From positions 124,001 to 188,000 of the forward strand of contig FWXP01000003.1 in assembly GCA_900176545.1 (NCBI GenBank): a stretch of 64,000 bases of DNA, read 5' to 3'. Below the pieces are notes generated by a model that was not told where the DNA came from, did not search any database, and saw only the letters and a list, made by a program, of their open reading frames with translations. Both the position numbers and the translations under genes were made by a program. Positions 44,928 through 52,505 of this stretch are shown here, piece by piece. This DNA is from Oscillospiraceae bacterium (GTDB lineage Bacteria > Bacillota > Clostridia > Saccharofermentanales > Saccharofermentanaceae). Positions within the stretch are counted from its first letter, which is position 1. Every line of letters begins with the position of its first letter.

Positions 44928-45012
44928 ATCTTGTTCATATATTAACGGTAATTGAACACGAAGAAAACAAACGAAGAAACTTGCCGTATTAACGCGCGTT
45001 CCCATGTCCGTG

Positions 45013-45098
45013 ATGCTATAATCGAATTAGCTGAAAACCCTTGTAAACAGGGTGTTTCAGACACTTTAAGAAAGTGTAAACGGGGGGAGGTGACCTGG
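45013..45098 (+). promoter_or_regulatory. Extended -10 promoter and double-hairpin leader
   Basis: TGCTATAAT (45013-45021) is an extended -10. The leader has two neighbouring hairpins: CTGAAA-A-CCCT with AGGG-TG-TTTCAG (45031-45060) and CACTTT-AAG-AAAGTG (45062-45076), directly before a very strong RBS (ggggggaggtg). The second hairpin may govern access to the RBS. Confidence 0.5.
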
Positions 45099-45638
45099 AT
45101 GGATCACAACAATAACAGTTCTTACGATATGATGAGACTTCAAGACAGCTTTTTATCCCTGTTCGACACTTTGGGCAGTGATCCTGCAGCTTCACAGCTC
45201 GCTTATCAGTATGTAGCAGGAGCCTGGAACTATATCTCTTCCTATGAAGACCCTTCTACTCTGGATCTTTCCTTCAGGTCCTTTGACGAGGTGCTGGACC
45301 TTATCGGCGGATATGTCCTTGAGCGTGAGCGTATGATCTACTTCAAGGGTTCTGATGATGATATGACATACGGCATTGAAGATGTCATAGAGACAGTTAA
45401 GGGATATACACTTCTTACAGTGTTCCTTCAGCTTGACGATAACGACCGCGAGCCGGAGTTCTTCTTCGAAGATGACCGTATCTGTATCAGATACTATACC
45501 GAGAGCGGTTATACGGGGATCTACGATCCGGTTGAAGCCATCTATTCCGTAATGAACAGCATGGAGCTTATAAGGATAGGATCCATGCTCAAGGGAAACT
45601 TCGATATCGAGCCTTTGTACGCAGGGCTTCCTCATTAA
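45099..45638 (+). CDS. Hypothetical protein, 179 residues
   Basis: Start at ATG 45099 behind the RBS ggaggtg; a GTG three codons upstream is in frame, and a longer frame to 44952 would cover the hairpins. Soluble, acidic, rich in Tyr and Asp, no signal or membrane segment, no motif recognised. Secondary structure looks mixed. Single gene with its own leader and terminator. Function unknown. Confidence 0.75.
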   Translation: MDHNNNSSYDMMRLQDSFLSLFDTLGSDPAASQLAYQYVAGAWNYISSYEDPSTLDLSFRSFDEVLDLIGGYVLERERMIYFKGSDDDMTYGIEDVIETVKGYTLLTVFLQLDDNDREPEFFFEDDRICIRYYTESGYTGIYDPVEAIYSVMNSMELIRIGSMLKGNFDIEPLYAGLPH

Positions 45639-45667
45639 GAAGACTGACAGTTTAAAGGCAATATAAA

Positions 45668-45700
45668 AGGCCTGCGGGGAATCTCCACACAGGCCTGATC
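45668..45700. terminator. Terminator between convergent genes
   Basis: AGGCCTG (45668-45674) pairs with CAGGCCT (45690-45696), followed by GATCTTTT; the inner part can extend imperfectly. Confidence 0.7.
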
Positions 45701-45719
45701 TTTTGCTTTGTTATCGATC

Positions 45720-45950
45720 TTACTCTACGATGAACTTCTTGATGTCGCTTAAGAACTCGTCGCAGTTGTCGCTGTAGATGTTGCACTCAAGGCTGTCGGA
45801 AGGAACGATACTGAAGATACCCATAAGGCTCTTTGCATCTACTGTATATCTTCCGGATATAAGGTCTACGTCAAAAGCGCAAAGGCTGGCTGCTGCTACA
45901 AAATCTTTTACATCGTTTATTTCCATCAACTTAACTTTTACGGATGTCAT
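45720..45950 (-). CDS. HPr-like protein lacking the phosphorylatable histidine
   Basis: 76 residues with the HPr fold pattern: DVKDFVAAASLCAFDVDLISGRYTVDAKSLMGIFSI, where DAKSLMGIF matches the HPr Ser46 region (KS-MG). The active-site stretch GLHARPA is replaced by INDVKDFVAAA and the protein contains no His at all, so it cannot carry phosphate in the PTS. This variant is common in Clostridia; it may be regulatory. RBS ggaggaaag. Confidence 0.85.
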   Translation of the reverse strand: MTSVKVKLMEINDVKDFVAAASLCAFDVDLISGRYTVDAKSLMGIFSIVPSDSLECNIYSDNCDEFLSDIKKFIVE

Positions 45951-46085
45951 AATCTTTCCTCCATCTTCTCTTCGTTCAAAAATCTTTGTTTACCTGCTCC
46001 TATTATATCTCATTTGAGTATTATAGGGGCTGATTCTATGACAGTTTTTATGCCGTCAGCGCTTTGGTCTTTTGTGCTTTATGTC

Positions 46086-47282
46086 TTACTTAGTCTTGTC
46101 GGCAACCTTATTGAAGAAATCGGTATATCTTTCTACTATTATGTCCCACTTGAAGTTGGAAAGTACAAATTCCCTGCCGGTCTTTCCCATGCGGCTTGCT
46201 ATATCTTCGTGGCTTATGTAGTAATCGATACAGCCTTCGAATTCGTAGTAGTCCTTGAAGTAGAGAGCTGAGTTGGATTCCTGTGCAAAGCCTCTGGTGA
46301 CGTCGCAGTCGGCATGTACAAGTGCGGGACGCTCGCAAAGCCAGCTCTCCATAAGTACAAGAGAGAAGCTCTCGTGGATGGAAGGCTGACAGAGAGTAAG
46401 AGCTGCTGCACAACCGTCGTACTTTACCTGCTTATCTACAAAGCCCAAGTCGATGACCTGATCCTTGATATCGTCGGGGATATCTACTTCGCCTCCGCCG
46501 ATAAGTACAAGCTTGAGGTCGCTGTCTTTATGACGGTGCTTATATTCTCTGAAGTAATCTATAAGGAGATAGATGTTCTTACCTGCATCCTTACGTCCTG
46601 CGTAGAGGATAAAGGGATCTTCTATGCCGGTAGTCTTCCTGAAGCGGTCGGCGTCGTACTCGAATTCAGTGTCGATACCTTCGCCTAATACTGCCTGCTC
46701 GACCTTGGAAAGATCGTAGATCTTATTTGCAAGGAGGTATTCGTTCTTGGCGTGGTATATGGCTCCTGCCATGTTCTCGAAGGCTTCCTTGTAGATGTCC
46801 ATATAAGCATAGGATTCGTCGTGAAGGCAGGGGATAAGGACTGCCTTCTCGGGGCATGCCTTTATTCCGTAGAAAGTCGTACCGAACATATAAGGGATGA
46901 ATACAAAAAGATCGTAGTCGTCCTTGTGTTCCTTTATATAATCGTAAAGGTCGGTGCTGTTGACCATCTCCTGAATGAAGTACTTCTCTTCTTCGGGAGT
47001 GATCTTCTGATCGTTCATGAGCTTAAGGTTGATGGCATCGAATCCTGCGGTATCTCTCTTCCTTACCTTGAACCTTCTGACGGTAAGGCCGCCTTCTTCA
47101 GTCACGCCGGGCTTATAGTGATCTTTGTTCCAGTCTGCCGTGAACTTCTCGATGCAAGTGGTTATTATCTCTACGTCAAGACCTGATGCCTTCAGGTGCT
47201 TGCTTATTCCGCGAAGCTCCATCTCTGCTCCGCCCGGTATATTGTCACCATACCACGGCACTACAAATCCTAGTTTTTTCAT
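46086..47282 (-). CDS. Family 4 glycosyltransferase (GT-B fold)
   Basis: 398 residues from ATG 47282 (RBS gaggg, short spacing). N-terminal acceptor domain with VVPWYGDNIPGGAEMELRGISKHL; C-terminal donor domain with ILYAGRKDAGKNI, and the E-x7-E type motif in CQPSIHESFSLVLMESWL. Transfers a sugar from a nucleotide-sugar, probably to cell-surface glycan or glycolipid. Single gene; no other polysaccharide genes are close. Donor and acceptor unknown. Confidence 0.9.
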   Translation of the reverse strand: MKKLGFVVPWYGDNIPGGAEMELRGISKHLKASGLDVEIITTCIEKFTADWNKDHYKPGVTEEGGLTVRRFKVRKRDTAGFDAINLKLMNDQKITPEEEKYFIQEMVNSTDLYDYIKEHKDDYDLFVFIPYMFGTTFYGIKACPEKAVLIPCLHDESYAYMDIYKEAFENMAGAIYHAKNEYLLANKIYDLSKVEQAVLGEGIDTEFEYDADRFRKTTGIEDPFILYAGRKDAGKNIYLLIDYFREYKHRHKDSDLKLVLIGGGEVDIPDDIKDQVIDLGFVDKQVKYDGCAAALTLCQPSIHESFSLVLMESWLCERPALVHADCDVTRGFAQESNSALYFKDYYEFEGCIDYYISHEDIASRMGKTGREFVLSNFKWDIIVERYTDFFNKVADKTK

Positions 47283-47379
47283 TATTCCCTCACTGGGCGG
47301 CAATTCCGCCAAAAGTATATATTACCTTACCATAAATCCGGCATATATGATATCTGACCTTGAACAAATATCCTGGAAA

Positions 47380-47406
47380 TTGACAAAAAACCGAGAGAAA
47401 TATAAA
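47380..47406 (+). promoter_or_regulatory. Probable promoter of the LXG/NlpC operon
   Basis: Consensus TTGACA at 47380 with TATAAA at 47401 (15-base spacer); with 17 bases the -10 would be TAAACT. About 50 bases before the first gene. Confidence 0.5.
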
Positions 47407-47457
47407 CTATTTGTCGGGTTTATTCGGAAGCGGACCTTTGTGGAAAGAGGAAGAGAT

Positions 47458-47700
47458 ATGAACGAATCAGATGTGATCAACGATGCATCCGATCTTAGGA
47501 TGTATGCGGAACGGATGACTGAATGTGATGATTCCATAAGAGAAAGTATTAATGCGATAAAGAGCGCGGTGCGCGGTTCTGTTTCCGCATCTCCGAAGCT
47601 TGTCAGGGCGGGATCGGAATATGAAGCGGCATCCTGTATGGATATCCTTTACCGGAGGACCGCTGATAATGATAATGCCGTGTTGAACGCGGAATTCTGA
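47458..47700 (+). CDS. Small helical partner protein 1 of the LXG/peptidase operon
   Basis: 80 residues from ATG 47458 (RBS gaggaag); the longer frame upstream has no support. All-helical prediction, no signal peptide. Aligns with the third gene of the operon (49798): D-SIR-SI, A-VR, S-P-L-RA--EYE and N--VL are shared. Small helical proteins encoded just before LXG effectors (Lap-type) bind the LXG domain and target it to type VII secretion; that role is inferred here. Gap to the next gene is 11 bases. Confidence 0.75.
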   Translation: MNESDVINDASDLRMYAERMTECDDSIRESINAIKSAVRGSVSASPKLVRAGSEYEAASCMDILYRRTADNDNAVLNAEF

Positions 47701-47711
47701 GGTGGAGTATC

Positions 47712-49778
47712 ATGCGCGTTATAAGAGTAGATGATTCCCTTCTTACGAGATTGATAGATAACTGTATAGATCCATTGGATACTATCAGCGGTATAACTCA
47801 CAGACGCTGCGCGGTCACTGATGGCAGATGTATCGCTGCAAAGATGTGTGAGGTCTCCGAGTACTTCATTGCTTCCGTATTACGATGCATCGATGCAATG
47901 CGAAATGATTGGTCATATGTCGGTGTCTGCCTTGGCTGCTTCAGAGAGCTTGATTCAACGAACGCAAGTCTCATACGACAGAACGGGATACCGACTACCG
48001 GCAATTTTGAAGAGTGGAGACAGATCTCCTTTGATTCGAGAACTGTGAGAGGGCCGTTGGGGATGCGTGTACCGGCCATTGACGTGACGGTCCATCGCAT
48101 TGATCTTTCTTACGACAGGCTCTATGTTACTGCTCTTGATCTGGAGGCGGTCCGCAACGTTATCGGTTCACTTAGATCCCTCGGACAGGCGGCTGATGAG
48201 TATGTTGAACGTTCAAATATATTTATAGCTTCTCCTGCTCTCCTCGGACGATACGGTAATGCGATCAAGACCTATATCCGTATTACACATTTGAGGATCA
48301 TGAGAAGGATCGCTGATCTGGCGTATGAAATGGCACGGAGCTTTTCATCATATGTCGGTGAATACGATTCAATGTATGGCGGTAATGATTTCCTGATAGA
48401 TGAGCAGGGCCTTGAGACTCTTATCGATACTTTGAGGATACATAACAGGAATATCGCACAGGAAGTCTACGAAGCGGATCGGTGCATCGACCGTCTTAAC
48501 GAGAAGAATATCCCTGTAGTCAGGCTCGAAGATAATGTTTCCTCAGCTACGACACAGTATGTCAGATCGATCATAGGGGAAGTGAATGATCTGACGTATA
48601 TAGAAGGTCGGGGCAGAAGAGATCTTCAACAGTATATGGATGATCTTGATATCCTGTACCAGTATGCGGATCTGTTCGGGAGAAACTGCGGGCGTGGACT
48701 TATGACGAGCAATACAACACGTCTCAGCGGATTGTCTTCAAGGATAATGACAAGAAGAAACTATGATGTGACGAACTTCTTTGCCAGAGCAGGAATAACG
48801 GATGACGGAACGATCAGTGACTATAACCTGAGCGAGTTCAGGCGCGAACTTGAGAGTGTCCCCGACCTTGCTTCAAGAATGGGTTCTTCTCTGATCACCG
48901 ACGATTCAATGCGTGGGATGATCCGGTATTATGCTGCGTTATTGCAGATAGGTATCGATCAGACTGAAGCGACAAATACAGCGCTGAACAGGATGTTCGA
49001 TTGTCCTGAGTGGCTGGATAAGATCGACGGATCACTTTCCTCCGGTAACGAATATCTCTCTGATCCGAACAACCTTATAAGTTCTGTAGAACACAGACCT
49101 GAAGATGTGATAAGGGACGCTATCGATTGGGGAATCAGGATCGCCAAGGATGATAAGAACCACGGATACTACAAGGATACCAAGGAAAGGCGCTGGGGTC
49201 CCGATGACTATGACTGCGCTTCATTTGCCGTCTGTATGTTCACGGACGGAGCAGGGCTGCAAATCCCTCACGGACCTGATGATGATAAGAATATCGTTGT
49301 CAGTAATATGTATGATCGTATGCATGATTACGGTTTTGAGAAGGTCGATTTTGATAACGACTGTTCAAAATTGCAGCCCGGTGACATCCTGGTGATAAAT
49401 CCCAGTGGTGAAACAGCCCATGCCGAAGTCTATATCGGTGACGGCAGGACGATCCATGCTACAAGTTTTGATGATGCTGCCGATCCCGCTGTCGGAGATC
49501 AGCAGCGAAGAAAACTGGAAGATAATATCGCTGTCAATGCGGCGAATGAGGGGAAGGAAGGTGCGACTCACCTTTATGATCTTAATGACTGGGGCGAGTA
49601 TTTTGACGATACTTTCGGTACCAATATCAGGGAAACGAATTATGCCGATCAGGACGGACTGCCGTACGTCGGTGAGATAACGGGTTACAGGATAGCAAAG
49701 CCCGGAAGCAACGAGTATATAGACGCCGGTAACAGAGGTGAAGTTGCTTATGTGATCAGATACACCGGCGGGATATAG
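47712..49778 (+). CDS. LXG-like protein with C-terminal NlpC/P60-type peptidase domain, copy 1
   Basis: 688 residues, no signal peptide or membrane helix. About 1-95: helical region with a DW pair (RNDWSYVG). About 135-300: LXG-like helices, with the hallmark LLGRYGNAIKTYIRITHLRIM (G-A-IK-Y-H-PI type) and a Glu/Asp-L segment IDEQGLETLI. About 300-470: helical linker. About 485-688: NlpC/P60-like cysteine peptidase, C502 in YDCASF, H570 in AHAEVYIGDG and H582 in TIHATS; the 12-residue H-H spacing equals that in E. coli Spr. Predicted: secreted cell-wall hydrolase or toxin that cuts peptidoglycan peptides. RBS ggtggag. Export route and target are inference. Confidence 0.75.
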   Translation: MRVIRVDDSLLTRLIDNCIDPLDTISGITHRRCAVTDGRCIAAKMCEVSEYFIASVLRCIDAMRNDWSYVGVCLGCFRELDSTNASLIRQNGIPTTGNFEEWRQISFDSRTVRGPLGMRVPAIDVTVHRIDLSYDRLYVTALDLEAVRNVIGSLRSLGQAADEYVERSNIFIASPALLGRYGNAIKTYIRITHLRIMRRIADLAYEMARSFSSYVGEYDSMYGGNDFLIDEQGLETLIDTLRIHNRNIAQEVYEADRCIDRLNEKNIPVVRLEDNVSSATTQYVRSIIGEVNDLTYIEGRGRRDLQQYMDDLDILYQYADLFGRNCGRGLMTSNTTRLSGLSSRIMTRRNYDVTNFFARAGITDDGTISDYNLSEFRRELESVPDLASRMGSSLITDDSMRGMIRYYAALLQIGIDQTEATNTALNRMFDCPEWLDKIDGSLSSGNEYLSDPNNLISSVEHRPEDVIRDAIDWGIRIAKDDKNHGYYKDTKERRWGPDDYDCASFAVCMFTDGAGLQIPHGPDDDKNIVVSNMYDRMHDYGFEKVDFDNDCSKLQPGDILVINPSGETAHAEVYIGDGRTIHATSFDDAADPAVGDQQRRKLEDNIAVNAANEGKEGATHLYDLNDWGEYFDDTFGTNIRETNYADQDGLPYVGEITGYRIAKPGSNEYIDAGNRGEVAYVIRYTGGI

Positions 49779-49797
49779 AGTGATAGGAGAAGGGGAT

Positions 49798-50034
49798 ATG
49801 GCAATAGGTCTGAACGATTTTTTTAACGATGTCTACTATACGACTAAGTTATACCATCATGACGAGAGTATAAGACAGAGCATAAGCGAATCTGAAGCTG
49901 CCGTAAGGGATCTTATATCAACGACACCGTCACTTGAACGTGCTCTCGCGGAATATGAAGAGACAAATTCCTTTTCCCGACTGATCGAGGATATGGAATA
50001 TAACGAGCAGGCTGTTTTGGAACGTGGGGAATAA
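49798..50034 (+). CDS. Small helical partner protein 2 of the LXG/peptidase operon
   Basis: 78 residues from ATG 49798 (RBS aggagaagggg); six upstream codons are in frame but carry the RBS. Homologue of the first gene of the operon (DESIRQSI, AVRD, PSLERALAEYEE). The pair order small-large is repeated, which suggests each small protein serves its own large neighbour. 19 bases after the upstream gene and 3 bases before the next one. Confidence 0.75.
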   Translation: MAIGLNDFFNDVYYTTKLYHHDESIRQSISESEAAVRDLISTTPSLERALAEYEETNSFSRLIEDMEYNEQAVLERGE

Positions 50035-50037
50035 GAT

Positions 50038-52197
50038 ATGACAAGATATGACGAGATAGTAGTATCACATGATGAACTCTGCAGGATCATGAATTCATGT
50101 ATCGACAGTATCCGTGATCTTAAGACTCACCTGGACAGGGAGATCCGCAGGGGATATCCTGAATCGATAGCGACCAAGATCGCCGAATCCTGTTCCTTTT
50201 TCTTCGATTCGATACGACAGTGCCTTAATGCTATGAGCGATGACTGGAGATTTATCTCATTCTGTACCCGTTTCTTCCTGGTACTTGATGCTTCATTTGC
50301 CGATCAGCTGCTCGACGCTGCCTCGCACGTTGAAGCGGGACCTTCATCTGAAGAGTTCGGACCTCGTGTTCCCGACTCTTTTGTGGGACCGGTACCATAC
50401 GGATTCGTACGCTCTCCCAATACGGGATTTTGCGGTCCGATGCCGATGGGCGTTCAAAGACCGATAACGCATGTTGATCTTGACTATGAGTATCTTCATG
50501 TATCCGATCGGGAGATCGAGAGTGTAAGGAGTGTCGCTGATGCCCTTAGAAGGGCTATCGACCTGATCGATGTCTTTATCGATGCCGCTACGGAATTTGT
50601 CGGTACCGATGCATTTCAGGGGATGTATGCTCAGGCTGTTAAGGCGCATATCGAGAATACGCATATAAGGATCATGCGCACGGTCTCTTACATTGCATAT
50701 TCCATGTATCAGACTTCCTATGAGTATGCCGAAGGATATGCTTCGTGCATCGGGAACGGTAGATTCGAGGTCGATGAGCGTGAATTGGAGGAACTCATCT
50801 TATCTCTTCGCAGCAGAGCCGACAGGATAAGCGGAGATGTAGTCGAGGTAAATGCCGCTCTATCACAGCTGGCCTTACCTGACGATGTATCGGTGCATTT
50901 CAGGCCCCTGAATGATCAGTGTTCAGGTGCAACTGACAGGCTCGCCGTCAGTATACGTCGTGAACTGACGGCTCTGAAGGAGATCGAAGACGGTTCAAGA
51001 CCCGGGGTCTCGGGTGAATTGGAGGATATAGACCAGATAGATGCATACGGCGATCTTATGAGGGTCAACGCCGGTCAGAATATGCTGTGCTCCGATACGG
51101 TAACACTTGACCGTATCAATAAAGCGGTAGACGCAGGACTCCCTGATGACGCAGTCTTCTTCACGGAGCATTTCCTGATAAATGATGACGGTTCAGTCAA
51201 CGAGAACAGAAGATCGATGTTAAGAGATGTACTGCTCAATGATCCGTCATTCTCCGAGAGACTCAACCGCAATGATATTACTGTCGGATCCTTGAGCGCG
51301 ACGCTCAGATATATGAGATGCCTGATGGCTGAGGATGTTGAGAAGAGCGAAGCGGTAAAGTCTGCCCTGGAAAGACTCTGCGAGTGTCCCGGATGGCTGA
51401 CTTCTCTGAATGCGGCCGGTAACGGTTACAATGACTATCTTGCGAATGACAGCAACTTCAGGATCTCCGTTGAGAATATGCCTGAGGCCGTGATCGACGG
51501 CGCGCTGAAGCTGGGTGTAAACATGGCCAATGATGATTCTCACGGTTACAATAACAGTGTGCTCCGCTGGGGTGATAACGGGGATTATGACTGTGCTTCT
51601 TTTGCTGTCTATATGTTCGCTGAGGGCGGAGGACTTGATATCAATTACGGCCTTGACAAATCCAAGCACAGGAACATCGCGGTCTTTGACATGGCTTCAC
51701 AGATGGCTGACTACGGTTTCGTAAAGGTTCCCTTTGACGGAGATTGTACAAAGCTTCAAAGAGGCGATATCATCGTGATCAATCCTGACTGTACTCCTGT
51801 TAACGGACATGCGGGTCATGACCATATAGAGGTCTATATGGGTGACGGCGTGGTCATCCACGCTACGAACATCAGCTTTACGGATGATGTACAGACTCAG
51901 GGTGATGATATGGCTCAAAGGTTCAGGAATCATCCTTATTATGCTGATCCTGACAGCGATGAAGATACTTCCGGCAAGACTTACCTGGATAATTACTGTG
52001 AAGACTTTAATGCCACGTTCGGTACCAATATCACTTCCGACAACTATAAAGTCAACGGGATCCCCTTCGTAGGCGAGATCTCCGGGTACAGGATAGCAAG
52101 TGTCGAAGATCCCGAGACATATATCGATTACGGTGACAGAGGCCCTGTGCCTTATATCGTAAGATATACGGGCGGTATTCCGGTGTCGTGTGATTGA
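50038..52197 (+). CDS. LXG-like protein with C-terminal NlpC/P60-type peptidase domain, copy 2
   Basis: 719 residues. Same plan as the 688-residue neighbour and aligned over the full length: DW motif (SDDWRFI) near 75, LXG-like part with FQGMYAQAVKAHIENTHIRIM at about 195 and VDERELEELI, a helical linker, then NlpC/P60 with C519 in YDCASF, H596 in DHIEVYMGDG, H608 in VIHATN (again 12 apart). Identity is far from complete, so the duplication is old or diversified by selection. A Gly/Pro/Phe-rich segment at about 100-150 is peculiar to this copy. No immunity gene follows: the next is the aspS T-box. Confidence 0.75.
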   Translation: MTRYDEIVVSHDELCRIMNSCIDSIRDLKTHLDREIRRGYPESIATKIAESCSFFFDSIRQCLNAMSDDWRFISFCTRFFLVLDASFADQLLDAASHVEAGPSSEEFGPRVPDSFVGPVPYGFVRSPNTGFCGPMPMGVQRPITHVDLDYEYLHVSDREIESVRSVADALRRAIDLIDVFIDAATEFVGTDAFQGMYAQAVKAHIENTHIRIMRTVSYIAYSMYQTSYEYAEGYASCIGNGRFEVDERELEELILSLRSRADRISGDVVEVNAALSQLALPDDVSVHFRPLNDQCSGATDRLAVSIRRELTALKEIEDGSRPGVSGELEDIDQIDAYGDLMRVNAGQNMLCSDTVTLDRINKAVDAGLPDDAVFFTEHFLINDDGSVNENRRSMLRDVLLNDPSFSERLNRNDITVGSLSATLRYMRCLMAEDVEKSEAVKSALERLCECPGWLTSLNAAGNGYNDYLANDSNFRISVENMPEAVIDGALKLGVNMANDDSHGYNNSVLRWGDNGDYDCASFAVYMFAEGGGLDINYGLDKSKHRNIAVFDMASQMADYGFVKVPFDGDCTKLQRGDIIVINPDCTPVNGHAGHDHIEVYMGDGVVIHATNISFTDDVQTQGDDMAQRFRNHPYYADPDSDEDTSGKTYLDNYCEDFNATFGTNITSDNYKVNGIPFVGEISGYRIASVEDPETYIDYGDRGPVPYIVRYTGGIPVSCD

Positions 52198-52222
52198 CAA
52201 CCCTCAGGGATTGTTATATCAT
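52194..52222 (+). promoter_or_regulatory. Promoter of the aspS T-box leader
   Basis: TTGACA at 52194, 17-base spacer, TATCAT at 52217. The -35 box overlaps the stop codon of the second LXG gene. Confidence 0.6.
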
Positions 52223-52484
52223 CCACAAGACGCTATGACGAAGAGAAGTAACTTCGATTATCGCATTACAGAGAGTCGACATAAGGTGAGAGGTTCGGCG
52301 GAATGAATCGGAGCGAATAACACTTTACCAGCAGCGAGGTGAACGCGAATGCTATTAGCCGAGCCGTGACTTCCCGCGATAAGGGAGCAGAGCAGACTGT
52401 TATTGAACAGTAAATCAGGTGGTACCGCGGACATGTAAGTTCGTCCTGAACGACAGTAAGAAGAGTCGTTTAGGGCGATTTTTG
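52223..52484 (+). promoter_or_regulatory. T-box riboswitch of aspS
   Basis: Stem I with AGTA (52256 region), CTTCGATT / AATCGGAG upper helix, CAGAGAG and GGTGAGAG distal elements; the strand after the helix reads CGAATAACAC, so AAC (Asn) is the likely specifier, not an Asp codon. T-box TGGTACCGCGG at 52421-52431; antiterminator CAGG/CCTG. Terminator stem CGTCCTGAACGAC / GTCGTTTAGGGCG (52443-52478) with a T run. Uncharged tRNA binding turns on aspS. The variable base of TGGT would wobble with G73; this leaves some doubt about the tRNA. Confidence 0.88.
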
Positions 52485-52505
52485 TATTTACGGGAGGAAA
52501 AGATT

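Noticed and set aside
46014-46271. Plus-strand frame of 85 codons with hydrophobic N-terminus at the end of the glycosyltransferase gene
   Set aside because: Mostly antisense to the glycosyltransferase C-terminus and has no convincing RBS; left out as a gene.
47458-52197. Calling the operon a prophage endolysin module
   Set aside because: There are no holin, tail or other phage genes, and the large proteins have LXG-like rather than phage tail features.
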